DNA of 64,000 nucleotides from Tritrichomonas musculus (taxonomy: Eukaryota > Parabasalia > Tritrichomonadida > Tritrichomonadidae). The stretch is from NCBI GenBank assembly GCA_039105265.1, contig JAPFFF010000006.1, positions 2,356,001-2,420,000 on the forward strand. The letters are read 5' to 3'. The translations under genes were made by a program, and so were the position numbers. Positions 53,301 through 62,294 of the stretch are shown here, piece by piece; within the stretch, counting starts at the first letter, position 1; every line of letters begins with the position of its first letter. The notes under the pieces were generated by a model, which was given only the letters and a program-made list of their open reading frames with translations, was not told the DNA's origin and did not search any database.

Positions 53301-54390
53301 TATACCAATTGATAAAAAAAGAGGTATTCGTTATATTGAAAAAGCAGCAAATGCAGGAAACAAGCAAGCAATGATTTTTTATGCTATGATCTTATTTGAT
53401 GGTGATGGATGTAGAAAAAATGTACAAAAAGCACTATTTTATTTCAATACAGCATCTCAAGAACTAGAAGAAAATATTATTTACAACAAAATTACTGAAA
53501 TTCTTATTGGAAAAACACGAAATGGCAAATCAAATTTATTAGCCAAAAACATTAAAAAATTGTCAAGTCAAAAAAATGCAAATACAATGTATTTATATGG
53601 AGAAATGTTATTTTATGGAAATGGAATCAAAGAAAACAAAAAAGAAGCCATAAAATATTTAAAAATGTCAGCTGATTTAGGTAATTGTAAAGCAATGTTA
53701 AAATATGGAAGATTATTGTTTAATGGAAAATATATAAAACAAAATAAAAAAGAAGCAATGGATTATTTAAAAAAAGCTGCTAATAAAGATGATAAAGCTA
53801 TGTATTTGTATGGGAAAATGCTTATATATAAAATAAGTTTTAAATCATTCATTTTTAATAAACGAGAAGGGATAAGTTACTTAGAAAAAGCAGCAAAATC
53901 TAACAATGTTGATGCAATGTATGAGTACGGAGTAATGCTATATGAAGGAGATGGAATTCCAAAAGATAAACAAATGGCTATTAAATACATTAAAAAGTCA
54001 GCAGATGGAGGCAATAAAAATGCAATGTGTTCTTATGGAAACATTTTAATTAAAGGAGATGGAATGATGTGCAATAAAAATGAAGGCTATCGTTATCTTA
54101 AAAATGGAAAAAACATTGGTGGCAAGGATATTATCCAAGCAAATAAAAGGGAAAAACTTATTATTTTCATTATAACTTTTATTATGAAAGTTTTTTTATT
54201 TTTTACTATTAGATCAAAACTTTATATTGATGTTTCAACAATTTCAAAGATATTTATATTTTTGGAATCATTCATTAGTGTATTAGTAATAAATAAACTA
54301 TTTGGTTTTCGACCTGAAGAATATTTTTCAGGTTTGAAAAAAGAAATATCAAATCTGCATTGTTTAAAACATTTATTAAAAATCCAGTGA
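50386..54390 (+). CDS. Protein kinase with Sel1-like repeats, start displaced by transposon
   Basis: The frame is open from 50386. It carries a complete kinase domain: glycine-rich loop KIGKGSFGQLYLV, Lys in QYAAKVSF, catalytic loop VIHRDLKPDNILL, DFG in ICDFGISF, and MYMAPEI. All catalytic residues are present. About 20 Sel1-like repeats follow to near the C terminus (pattern AAKYYKMAADKGNxxAMxxY, plus GxxLxxGxGI). A hydrophobic stretch, KLIIFIITFIMKVFLFF, lies about 80 residues from the end and could anchor the protein. Sel1 repeats scaffold protein complexes. The first in-frame ATG downstream of the transposon is 50572, which would lose the glycine-rich loop and Lys. The original ATG is at 48210. 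The intact 4-kb frame shows the insertion is recent. Confidence 0.9.
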   Translation, partial: KAPIIDLKNYKIVSKIGKGSFGQLYLVTKKSRKESNSKTDQYAAKVSFSKLNDIKEFFFQELMSYSKTNNPAILTLIGYSLSDFKNNPFPTILLDYMPNGSLEDILGRSRKSATKHFLNNSQKYIILLGIALGMKYLHSIGVIHRDLKPDNILLDENFYPKICDFGISFISDLQLSKIIMEDTLGTPMYMAPEIIEDLPYTYKVDVYSFGLLMYELISEQKIFNCYSKKSEVFNAIINGERPDLSFIMNERIETLIKKCWDQDPLKRPSFNEIVHELYQLRYDNFFEADQNQVDVYLEIFDDDLKNINRRMALNVKFAAEHGDFKAIKYYIFMNYVGRGVPINKKEAARFLKILADGGHVDSMNNYGNMLSLGDGIEINKQEAAKYFKMAADKGNEIGMFNYALALENGDGIEINKKEAADYYKKAAKKGHDAAMNNYGNMLFHGKGVDINYKKAAKYHKMSADKGNAIGMINYANALKNGIGVNIDKNEAAKYYKMAADKGNDKAMFLYALMLFDGNGIDENKKKAAKYFKLSASKGNNGAMFHYGLMLYQGNGINKHKKKAATFFQMASDKGNTNAMLYLANMFSTGDGVKKDPVKSAGYYKMAADNGSIEGMLKYGDILNQGIEIEKNQKEAAFYYKKAADLDVPVAMYKYGVMLYLGYEKTKKQKKKIKTNDSVKYQYRLFINKKEAAKYFELAANYNDHQSMLLYGKMLLFGDGIPVDRKKGAHFIKLSADLGNDMSMLIMSFILGYKKVLKLTLIDNPNEIVSSEEEIFLLVLSIGLETLSNNNGFINKEILARLRKILKNKGIPGLYGFFESIFDGTEIPENEKKAIWYLKKSAEKKNIYSILLYNALILSDMISGDKNDAMNNIKMEANKENYIALFVCGILLLDENSIFYNIDEGKKYLKISANKGNSIAMVLYGSFMIFDDEEYNNNKNDIKEGIEYIKMATSYENDMAMFIYGMLLYDGEIIPIDKKRGIRYIEKAANAGNKQAMIFYAMILFDGDGCRKNVQKALFYFNTASQELEENIIYNKITEILIGKTRNGKSNLLAKNIKKLSSQKNANTMYLYGEMLFYGNGIKENKKEAIKYLKMSADLGNCKAMLKYGRLLFNGKYIKQNKKEAMDYLKKAANKDDKAMYLYGKMLIYKISFKSFIFNKREGISYLEKAAKSNNVDAMYEYGVMLYEGDGIPKDKQMAIKYIKKSADGGNKNAMCSYGNILIKGDGMMCNKNEGYRYLKNGKNIGGKDIIQANKREKLIIFIITFIMKVFLFFTIRSKLYIDVSTISKIFIFLESFISVLVINKLFGFRPEEYFSGLKKEISNLHCLKHLLKIQ

Positions 54391-55359
54391 GGTAATCTCA
54401 AATATTTAGCTGGAGTCGACAAAACATATTACGCTAAAAGAAAATAAGCTGTTTGAGTTCAAAGAAATTACAGAGTCTTCCAAGTTAATGACATTAGCAG
54501 TTTTATTCTCTATTTAAGAAAGAAACAACTGTGACAAGTGATAGCCAGATTAATTTAGCTAAATAATTTTGGTCTCTTTTCAATTAGTTTTAAATTTGTT
54601 TCATATGCTTATATACAGGGTGATCAATTATATAGTAAGCCATTGACTCTGTGATAAATATTCAATAAAGAAGATTTTTTAATGTTTTTATGCCATTCAT
54701 TCTCTCATAATGAGCATAACATATAATTCAGATAGTTTTTTTGATAGATCTCAATATGAAGATATTTTAGACAAAATGTTAAGGTCTAATATTTCAATGT
54801 TTTTTTATGGTTATGGCCACACTCTATTTATTTCCTTTTTGCTACCTTTAATCACTCTTCAGCTAACCAAGTAACTATAAAGACAAGATTTTTTACTCCT
54901 TAGCCAAAAGTAATGACGAACTAGGATTTTGCGCTTTTTTTACAGACTTAAGAATATTTCAACTTTTAAAATTTCTTTTTTCTTACTTATACACCAAAAA
55001 GTGTTTACGAATATGACTTTAATGATGATATTGATATATATATTGTGCTTTTATAAAAGTTTTTCACTGTACATATTTCCTTATTTCCCATTAATATTGA
55101 TTGAATCCTTTTAAAATTTACTATATTTTTAAGGCAGAATACTTATTTCCCATTAATATTAATGGTACCATTTATCAAAGAAAAATGTACATATTTTTCT
55201 TTTATGATAATTATTTTCATCCGAATATTTTAAGGTAATCTTATAGTGTTAATAAAAAAAAAATAGATTTTTTACTTATATTTTTATATCATTTTCTATT
55301 AAACCGTCGTAAAATATAAATTGAATGAAAATCCAAAATTTTAAACTTTTTTGAATTGA
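54391..55359. other. Non-coding stretch
   Basis: No gene is seen. TTATTTCCCATTAATATT is directly repeated at about 55080 and 55143. Confidence 0.5.
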
Positions 55360-55366
55360 AAGTTGC

Positions 55367-55830
55367 ATGGCCATGGAACTTTTCGAAGATGAAGGACACT
55401 TCAGTACAGGTGTTGATGTCTATGCATTTGCAATCCTTGCTTACGAGGTCGCATCCGGACAAGAACCTTATGAAGAAAAAGGGAAGCATATCACATTATC
55501 AAATCTCATATGGAAAGTTCTTGTCGGTCAGAGACCGAAATTCACTGATAGCATCACTGAGCCAATGTGGGAACTGGTAACTCGATGCTGGGACAAAGAT
55601 GCAAGTTCCCGCCCTTCTTTTGATGAGATATTTCAAGAACTTTCAACAAACTTTTCACTTTTTAACGAGGATGTTGATGAAGATGAAATCAGGATTCAAG
55701 CTGCATTACCTTGACTATCTGGCTGATGGAAGAAAGGATGAAACAGATATAAACGAAAGAAAAAAAGAATTTAGTTTAGAATACGATCAGCTTATCAAAA
55801 GGCAAGAAATTGAGAAAAAAAATATTTAGA
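55367..55830 (+). pseudogene. TKL-like kinase C-lobe fragment
   Basis: It begins at the APE region (MAMELFEDEGHFSTGVDVYA), continues FAILAYEVASGQEPY, and ends with MWELVTRCWDKDASSRPSFD, the helix F to helix I part of a TKL-type kinase. Everything upstream of the APE motif, including the whole catalytic core, is missing. After ALP a stop and frame change lead to DYLADGRKDETDINERKKEF and a coiled tail ending near 55830. Ankyrin repeats follow, so the parent was a kinase-ankyrin protein. The fragment cannot be catalytic. Confidence 0.75.
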
Positions 55831-55884
55831 AATGTTAAAACTTTTTGTTGGCGAATTGAATGTAATTGAATATATATACATAAA

Positions 55885-56615
55885 AAATGTTGATGGAAAT
55901 ATTTTGCATCGTGCATGTAAATCAGGAATTCCTGATTGAATAAGATTGATATTTCATTCAATTATCAATTATTATGATTTAATGATATTTCCATAATATT
56001 TTGTGGAATAAGAAAGAAAAAGTATTTTTAAAACAATTTTACATCTCGCTTGTGAATCAGGAAATAGTGAACTTGTGAAATGTATTATGTCCATGTATAA
56101 ATTTAATATCGCATATAAAGCTATTATATTTATTTTTTATTCTATTTTAATCATCATTTTATAATATTTCAATCGGTATTTTTTTCATTGGATTCAAAAA
56201 CAGCATTATTTGTTATACAATTTTACATTCTGCATGTAAATCAGGTAATATTGAACTTGTGAAATATATCATATCACTTGATAAGATTGATATTACATCA
56301 AAAACTATTTTAAAAGTTCAATCTATGATATTTCAATCATTATAAATTTGTGACATTTTAAATATCATATGTTTTTTATGACATTTAAAAAAAAAATATT
56401 TTTAAAACAATTTTGCATCTTGCATGTGAATCAGGTAATATGGATTTAGTTAAATATATCATATCATTAAATAAAATTGATATTTCTTCGAAAACCATTT
56501 TATTATATTTATTTAATTACATTCGAATCACCATAAACTTATGATATTTTCATTAACATTAATTTTAATGGAATTCGGAAACAAAAATATTTATTATACA
56601 ATTTTACATCTTTGA
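55885..56615 (+). pseudogene. Ankyrin module array with 186-bp period
   Basis: Four to five ankyrin modules start at about 55899, 56037, 56220, 56411 and (partial) 56600. Each reads like TILHLACESGNSELVKCIMS, followed by IDIxxKTI. Between modules lie 80-100 bases of stop-containing AT-rich spacer. The last three intervals are 183, 191 and 189 bases, so module plus spacer was duplicated as one unit. The parent kinase fragment lies directly upstream. As at 38818-40899, the spacers always follow the end of one ankyrin repeat. Confidence 0.65.
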
Positions 56616-56659
56616 AATTTATAATTCTGATCATTTGCCTTATTCTATTCCAAAGGGAG

Positions 56660-56866
56660 ATTCTGATGAAAAAAAAATATGACTTAGGATACTGGTTGAG
56701 AAACCGTCCAATTCCAAAATCAAGGCCTAACTGTCATGAAGTTCTATCTCGTTTCAAAATTAGATCGCAATTCTATTTAACTAAAAAAAGATTTGGACTT
56801 AGCTTATCTGATTCATATTGGATATGCCCTTGTGATAATCCAATGAAATGGGAAGATGTTAATTAA
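56660..56866 (+). pseudogene. HipA-like gene fragment (bacterial type), fossil
   Basis: The translation contains LGYWLRNRPIPKSRPNCHEV and GLSLSDSYWICP. This is the N-terminal signature (WLxxRxIPKNR, GLSLNDxYW) of a bacterial HipA-like protein group. HipA proteins are toxin-antitoxin kinases. Only this small N-terminal part is present; it is a broken fragment. Presence in a trichomonad would imply lateral transfer. The call rests on motif memory and needs a search. Confidence 0.5.
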
Positions 56867-57652
56867 AAGGCAATGGGGGATATACCACTTACAGACAATT
56901 AAACTGAGTCGTAAAAAATGAACCTATCAATTTTTTTGAGAGAGTTTCAAAATATTATTTTTTAATTTCATAAGTTTATTTTATTTTGATAGGTCCAGTT
57001 TTTGTTGGATTCAATATTTGAATGAATTATAAAAATATAATAGAAAATATTGAATGCTTTTTTAATAAAATTCAGAAACTAAAAAATTCACACAAATGCA
57101 CTTTCTTTCTTTATAATTTGGTTAATTAACATTATGCATTTTCTTCTATCATGTTCATCTAGATAATTTTTGTTTTCTTTATCATTATTTGATTTATCAT
57201 TTAAGAATCCTACGATTTTTCCATTATGAAGGTGTGCTAGAACGCTTTTATGAACTTCCAATTAATAATTTATTTTGATTTGCTTTTGTAATTGAGAGCT
57301 ACAATCTCATAATTGATCATTTTAAACTTATAATTGAACTTTGCTATTTTGAATTATTCATTTTTGAGGACGACTTTGTGAGGCGTTATCTTGTCACTGA
57401 GCATTGTTTGAAATTATGATTTACAAGAGCGAGTTTTTGAGGCAATGTTTCGTCAACATAGTTTATTTGTTTAGTCGTTTTGATTTGTCAGAGGTAGGTT
57501 GCAAGACATTATAGTTAGATATGGTAGTGGGTGTTTCACACCACACTACACGCATGAAACTTACACTTTTGGTCTATTTTAATAACTAAAATGACAAAAT
57601 GACAAACAAGAAGAGATGTCATGATTAACGTCTCGTGGCGCTTATGATTTAA
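56867..57652. other. Mostly non-coding, minus-strand coding-like remnant
   Basis: On the minus strand, about 57110-57270 reads HKSVLAHLHNGKIVGFLND, then NYLDEHDRRKCIMLINQIIK, coding-like but not recognised. An imperfect hairpin with the word GTAGTGGGTG lies at about 57530-57557. No intact gene. Confidence 0.35.
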
Positions 57653-58036
57653 ATGTATATCGTCGCGGATGACAGTATTGTCGTTATTCATTTATTGATA
57701 CAACAAATGATATTCATAAATTGTCATTCATCAGATGATGCACAAATGAAATATAATTTATTGATATCACAAATGAAACGATTAACTGACCCAATCGATT
57801 ACACACCAATACCAAAAGAATATGAGCGAATCGAATTAATTTATTTTCAACCATTGAGTGTTCTGTTGAAACGAGATGATAAAACATTGAGTCGACAAAT
57901 GACAAAATTGAAAGAAGAAACAAAAATAAAAATGTTCACTGATGAAACTTTCAATATTGATGAGTATATGATAGATGAATGTTGTAATGGTCGAACATAT
58001 AGATTGATTTATAACCCAATCAAAAATAATAAATGA
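57653..58036 (+). CDS. Hypothetical ORF
   Basis: A 127-residue ORF with varied amino-acid use and locally less AT-rich DNA. The central part (MKRLTDPIDYTPIPKEYERI, then FQPLSVLLKRDDKTLSRQMT) looks like real protein. The first 25 residues, hydrophobic and histidine-containing, look less so, and the true start may be internal. I do not recognise a family. Its stop codon overlaps the start codon of the next ORF (ATGA at 58033), an arrangement of compact genomes or elements. It may be part of a mobile element rather than a host gene. Confidence 0.4.
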   Translation: MYIVADDSIVVIHLLIQQMIFINCHSSDDAQMKYNLLISQMKRLTDPIDYTPIPKEYERIELIYFQPLSVLLKRDDKTLSRQMTKLKEETKIKMFTDETFNIDEYMIDECCNGRTYRLIYNPIKNNK

Positions 58037-58269
58037 TTTTTTTATTGATGTCTAAAATGACTGAAATTGATTTCACCAATTATAAACAAACACCTATCAT
58101 TAAATCAATGACAAAATCAAAGTCTATTGAAAATCTACAATTGACAGAACATAAACCACAAGCTGAAACAAAGCGAGGGAAAAAAAGCAAACACGATAAT
58201 GATGAAGAGAGAAAGGAAGCAAGGAAGAGACAACAGAAAGAATATCGTCAACGTAAAAAAATGAATTGA
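58033..58269 (+). CDS. Hypothetical basic ORF
   Basis: A 78-residue ORF overlapping the previous one by four bases. Its C-terminal half is strongly basic and helical (KRGKKSKHDNDEERKEARKR, then QQKEYRQRKK), which could be a nucleic-acid-binding or coiled segment. It resembles the basic half of a bZIP but no leucine zipper follows. The N-terminal half is unremarkable. Origin is unknown. Confidence 0.35.
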   Translation: MIFLLMSKMTEIDFTNYKQTPIIKSMTKSKSIENLQLTEHKPQAETKRGKKSKHDNDEERKEARKRQQKEYRQRKKMN

Positions 58270-58419
58270 TTGAAATGAAGAAACAAATTGAAGAACATAA
58301 ATAAATTCATTTACTTATGATATCTCCAACGTTTGCATCAGTTGATGGTTTGATTTTGATTGTGACCAATAACGGGCAAATTCGATTTCTTTTTTTTTTT
58401 TTTTTTTTTTTACAAATTC

Positions 58420-58765
58420 CCAGTGAGGCAGTTCTAATCATGGATAATTGCCAGCCTCGTATCAATGCATTAATTAACTTCCATACAGAAAATTTGGTGA
58501 TACATTTCTTACAGGTACATAGTTTCGATATCGAAATATTCGTGTAATAAAAAGATACATGAATAGTTACAAAAACGACCCAAAGATATCGCAATTAACT
58601 AATCATATGAAAAATATTCATAGTTCTTTATATATAGAGCTGCTATTCCTGAGAACTGTAAAAGTTCTTTTAAATCGGTTGGTATTGATTCAGAATTGAT
58701 CACCATTACCAACAGTATTATATGTTAGGCTGTGCGTCCTAAATGGCCTAACAACACCTACGATA
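58420..58765 (+). pseudogene. Pogo-type transposase, C-terminal fragment
   Basis: Reads PSEAVLIMDNCQPRINALIN, then ENLVIHFLQVHS, the second catalytic Asp block of pogo/DDE_1 transposases. KRYMNSYKNDPKISQLTNHM and PENCKSSFKSVGIDSELITI follow in changing frames. A T-run precedes it and only the C-terminal half is present. It is a dead DNA-transposon fragment. Confidence 0.7.
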
Positions 58766-58815
58766 TCACTGGGAATTTGTAAAAAAAAAAAATATCATGT
58801 TAACTGTTTTTTTTA

Positions 58816-59740
58816 ATGGATCAGGCCCTATTGTTGAAATTTAATGGGCAATATTTCTTAGATATTCTTGAAGAAATCAGAATGAATGTATATCCCAATG
58901 GACATGCTCAAAGGACTGCAAGAAAAATCCTCCATTTAGAAATTTGCCCTTCAAATCATTCGCAAAAAGTGAAGGATTATATTGAAGCAACAATTCAGCT
59001 ACTGAATCCAAATAGGAAAAAATTAGAGTTATTCTATAATTGGAAAACTATTTGGTGTAAACAAAGGAACACTATTCAATATATATAAAAGAAATCTTTC
59101 AACAAGAAAAAAGGACAGTAGTCCAAGAATTATATCAATAGAACAGCTAAAAATAATAACACATAATATGTATTGTTTATACAAAACAAAAGAATATCCA
59201 GATATTGATGATATAATGGATCTGATTTATAAAAAATATTGAATTTCTGCAATGTATCTAAACTTAAAATTTTTATGCAATATTTAAATTTAGAGATATC
59301 AACAATAATGGATGCAGAAAGAGTTGAGGTTTTTTTAATTGTTATAGAAAAACATTATGAAGACCTCAATAAAGTTTTAGAAGCCTACATTATTCCACCA
59401 GGTTTTTGTTTTAATGTCGACGAAAAAGGCTTTATTGATTCCATTAACATTAAAATAAAAACTATTATGGTTCCAATTGATTCTCGAAATAACATAACTT
59501 TTGGATCAGATAGAAATGCCAAAAGAGTGACACTAATAGGAGCCTTTTTGATGGATGGTTCAAAATTAAAACCAATGAGAATTTCACCAAATAAAAGAAT
59601 AGAAAAAAATTAATTTTAAACTGTAATGGTGAAAATAATATACTTATTGCTTCGCAAGAAAGTGGATTGTGTAATTCAAATATGAGAACCTTATTCCTTT
59701 TAGATTTGGAGAAAATGTGACCGTCAACTTCTTTTTCTGA
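58816..59740 (+). pseudogene. Pogo-type transposase, N-terminal and central fragment
   Basis: The order of blocks is that of a pogo/Tigger transposase: an N-terminal region from 58816, a helix-turn-helix-like KGTLFNIYKRNLS near 59070, DAERVEVFLIVIEKHYEDLN, the first catalytic motif FCFNVDEKGFID (about 59411), RNAKRVTLIGAFLMDGSKLK, and finally NGENNILIASQESG near 59640. Frames change at least three times (around 59050, 59225 and 59610), with stops. The block that should come next is absent here but occurs upstream at 58420, so two truncated copies lie in order C-half, N-half. Confidence 0.75.
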
Positions 59741-59780
59741 GGTCGAGGGCTTTTTCAATAACCTTTATATTACAGGTATC

Positions 59781-61108
59781 GCTAAGCAAACTCGGGTGAT
59801 TTGCTAAGCAAACTCAGGCAGTATTCAAATATTCAATTTTTTTTGAATGAAAAAAAAACTCGTTACAGCGGCTCTGCTAAGCAAACTCAGGCAATTGTAA
59901 AATCATTTTGAATTAATTTTTTTTCAGCGCTAAGCAAACTCAGGTATTTAAATAACTTTTTCAATTAATTTTGATCGTTTCTATTATTTTTTATATTTAT
60001 GGGAAAAATGATTTAATTAAGCTATATTCTAAAAAATATTTAAAATATGATTTGAAAAATTTAAGATATTTTTATTTTTTTTCAGTTCACCATTTGCTAA
60101 TCAAACTCAGGGAAATGACGTTAAAAAAATAAACGGTCAAGTGAGTGATAAGCAAACTCAGGCAATTGCTAAACAAACTCAGGTAATTGCTAAGCAAACT
60201 CAGGCAAAAAATAATCAAAAAAATGAATATATCTTTTCCATCTGAAATTAATTCTCGATTTTTTTTGTATATTTATAATTTTTTTAACATAATATGGATC
60301 AAAATAAAATATTGGATCAATTTATTTAATAGCGATATAACTTTTCTGGAAAAAATCGTCCTTTTAATTAATCACTAAATAGAACAATTCAATATGACCA
60401 TGTGATGATGGTAATCAAAATATTTATTTTTTTTCTCAAGCCATGAAATTTGAGATATTTTTTTGAGTTATAAAAAATCTTCAAATTTAAATTATATATT
60501 TTACAATGGTTTTGGAAATTGTGCATCTCAAAGGTGAACGAATTCTGTGATTATTTTATTAAAAATTATTATTTATTAGAGATTCGCCTATTAAAACCGT
60601 AAAAAAAGACCTGTTGAACGTTAAAATATTTCAAAAAAACGTATCGATTGAAAAAAAAAATTCACTTAACATTTTTCTGTAAAAAATGGGATTTGTTAAT
60701 TTTAAACTCAATTTTTTTAATTATTTAATTTTTTTTCGACTTATAAAACTAATATTTAATTAATATATACTTAATAATTGGTAAATAATAAAAAACATTT
60801 CAAAAAAATATTTGTAATTTTGAGATATTTTTAGTTAAATTTGATTTCAACAGTTGCTAAGCAAACTCAGGCAAGTACGTTTAATTTAAACATTTTATTC
60901 TAAACGTCTTTTTTGTGATAAGCAAACTCAGACAATTGCTAAGCAAACTCAGACAATTGCTAAACAAACTCAGGCATCATTCAAAAAGTTGATATCGTTC
61001 TCTTTGCTAAACAAATTCAGGCACCGTGCTAAACAAATTCAGGCAATTGCTAAACAAATTCAGGCAATTGCTAAGCAAACTCAGGTGACTAAAAAACAAA
61101 CTGAGGCA
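59781..61108 (+). repeat. Field of 17 directional copies of an 18-mer
   Basis: GCTAAGCAAACTCAGGCA and close variants occur at 59781, 59803, 59876, 59929, 60096, 60147, 60168, 60189, 60856, 60917, 60938, 60959, 61006, 61028, 61049, 61070 and (degenerate) 61087. All are in the same orientation. Within clusters the period is exactly 21 bases, with spacer ATT. Clusters are separated by unrelated AT-rich DNA of 50-650 bases. The field ends 98 bases beyond the stop codon of the DDE transposase. It may be a set of subterminal transposase-binding sites or a dispersed minisatellite. Confidence 0.85.
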
Positions 61109-61205
61109 CTTTCTTATATATTATACTAATAATTATATGCTTTAATAAAAATTTTATATATTTTAATTATTTGTGTTTATTTATTATATTTTTTGTTAAT
61201 TATTA

Positions 61206-62294
61206 TTAATTGTTGACTCTGTTTACTGTCACGTTATCTAATTTACTTGCATCAATTTTTTGATCTATAGCAATATGTTCTGTTATTATTGGTTTTCCTT
61301 CAATGCATTCATTCATCCGCGAATACCATTCTCTATATAAACTGTGACATGTTTCAAGTTTAAATTTATCTTGAGTTATTTTTTTCCAGTTTTTTTCAAT
61401 CTCTCTTCTTTGAGCAAGTTCTCCTTTATTTCCTGCAGTTTGTATATTCTTCAGTTTTACAAACCCAAAATACCCTTCTACAACGCCATTTAAAGCCGGA
61501 CTATAAGGCACAATTGGAATCAGTGAAATTGATATGTGATTTAAAACATTTTCGACACACTTTGAACGATGCATTGGACAATTATCCTCGATTAAAATAA
61601 CATCTGTTTGATTATTGCAAATGTATTTGCGAATGAATTCATTTACGTCACTCAAGAATTGTGCATATTCATTTCCATCAACAGATTTATTGATCATTTT
61701 ATAAAGCACACCAAATCCTGGGAATACAACAGATATTATGGTCATTTTTATTTTACTTAAAGGGCAGTTAATAACAGGTGTTATTCCCGCATATGCTCGT
61801 CCAAAAGACCTACCTTCATTTACGGTTATTCCTGCCTCATCTACAAATCCCAATAAAATGTTGTTATTAGTCTTTAATATTCTTTTCATGAATTTACACC
61901 ATGCCACTCTAAATAAACGTAAACCAACAGAATTTCGATTAGGTGGGGCGAAAGATGCTTTTTTAACGGTTAACTTCATCATTTTCAAGAACGTGTAAAC
62001 TGTTCTCAAACTGATTGGATTATCATGGTTCGGTCCGTACTTGGAATTTAAATATTCTGTATAATTTGCTGCACTCATTGTTGGGAAATCAAGGACCAAA
62101 GAAAGTAAGCAATCAAGTGTTTCATCTGTTACTACAGAAATGTTTGGACGCTTCCCTCCCCAATCGCCATAAACATTGCTTTCCGCTAAAATTTCATATC
62201 GCTGTTGTTCATCACATGATTCAAACCAACGTATTTTTTCATCTAAAGTAGATTTTCCATAAATAAACGTTGTTTTTTTTTTGACGCTTTTCAT
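61206..62294 (-). CDS. Tc1/IS630-type DDE transposase
   Basis: A 362-residue protein. Residues about 55-112 form a helix-turn-helix (DETLDCLLSLVLDFPTMSAA, then LRTVYTFLKMMKLTVKKA). The DDE_3 catalytic core has D152 in GFVDEAG, D237 in LIEDNCPMH and E273 in PALNGVVEGYFGF, with 35 residues between the last two. This is typical of the IS630/Tc1/mariner superfamily, which cuts and pastes DNA at TA sites. All three acidic residues are present and the ORF is unbroken, so it may be active. The ORF starts inside the 3' end of the long acidic ORF (62239-63966) and could be its continuation after a one-base shift in an A10 run at 62272-62281. Downstream is the 18-mer field. Confidence 0.9.
   Translation of the reverse strand: MKSVKKKTTFIYGKSTLDEKIRWFESCDEQQRYEILAESNVYGDWGGKRPNISVVTDETLDCLLSLVLDFPTMSAANYTEYLNSKYGPNHDNPISLRTVYTFLKMMKLTVKKASFAPPNRNSVGLRLFRVAWCKFMKRILKTNNNILLGFVDEAGITVNEGRSFGRAYAGITPVINCPLSKIKMTIISVVFPGFGVLYKMINKSVDGNEYAQFLSDVNEFIRKYICNNQTDVILIEDNCPMHRSKCVENVLNHISISLIPIVPYSPALNGVVEGYFGFVKLKNIQTAGNKGELAQRREIEKNWKKITQDKFKLETCHSLYREWYSRMNECIEGKPIITEHIAIDQKIDASKLDNVTVNRVNN

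Noticed and set aside
57653-58269. Assignment of the overlapping ORF pair to a Polinton/Maverick fossil
   Set aside because: Compact overlap made me consider it, but no capsid, polymerase, integrase or protease motif is present nearby, so I left it unclassified.
58033-58269. bZIP transcription factor
   Set aside because: The basic stretch fits but no heptad leucines follow before the stop codon.
59781-61108. CRISPR array from the 18-mer repeats
   Set aside because: Within clusters the spacer is only three bases and constant, between clusters it is long and irregular, and the setting is eukaryotic. There are no cas genes.
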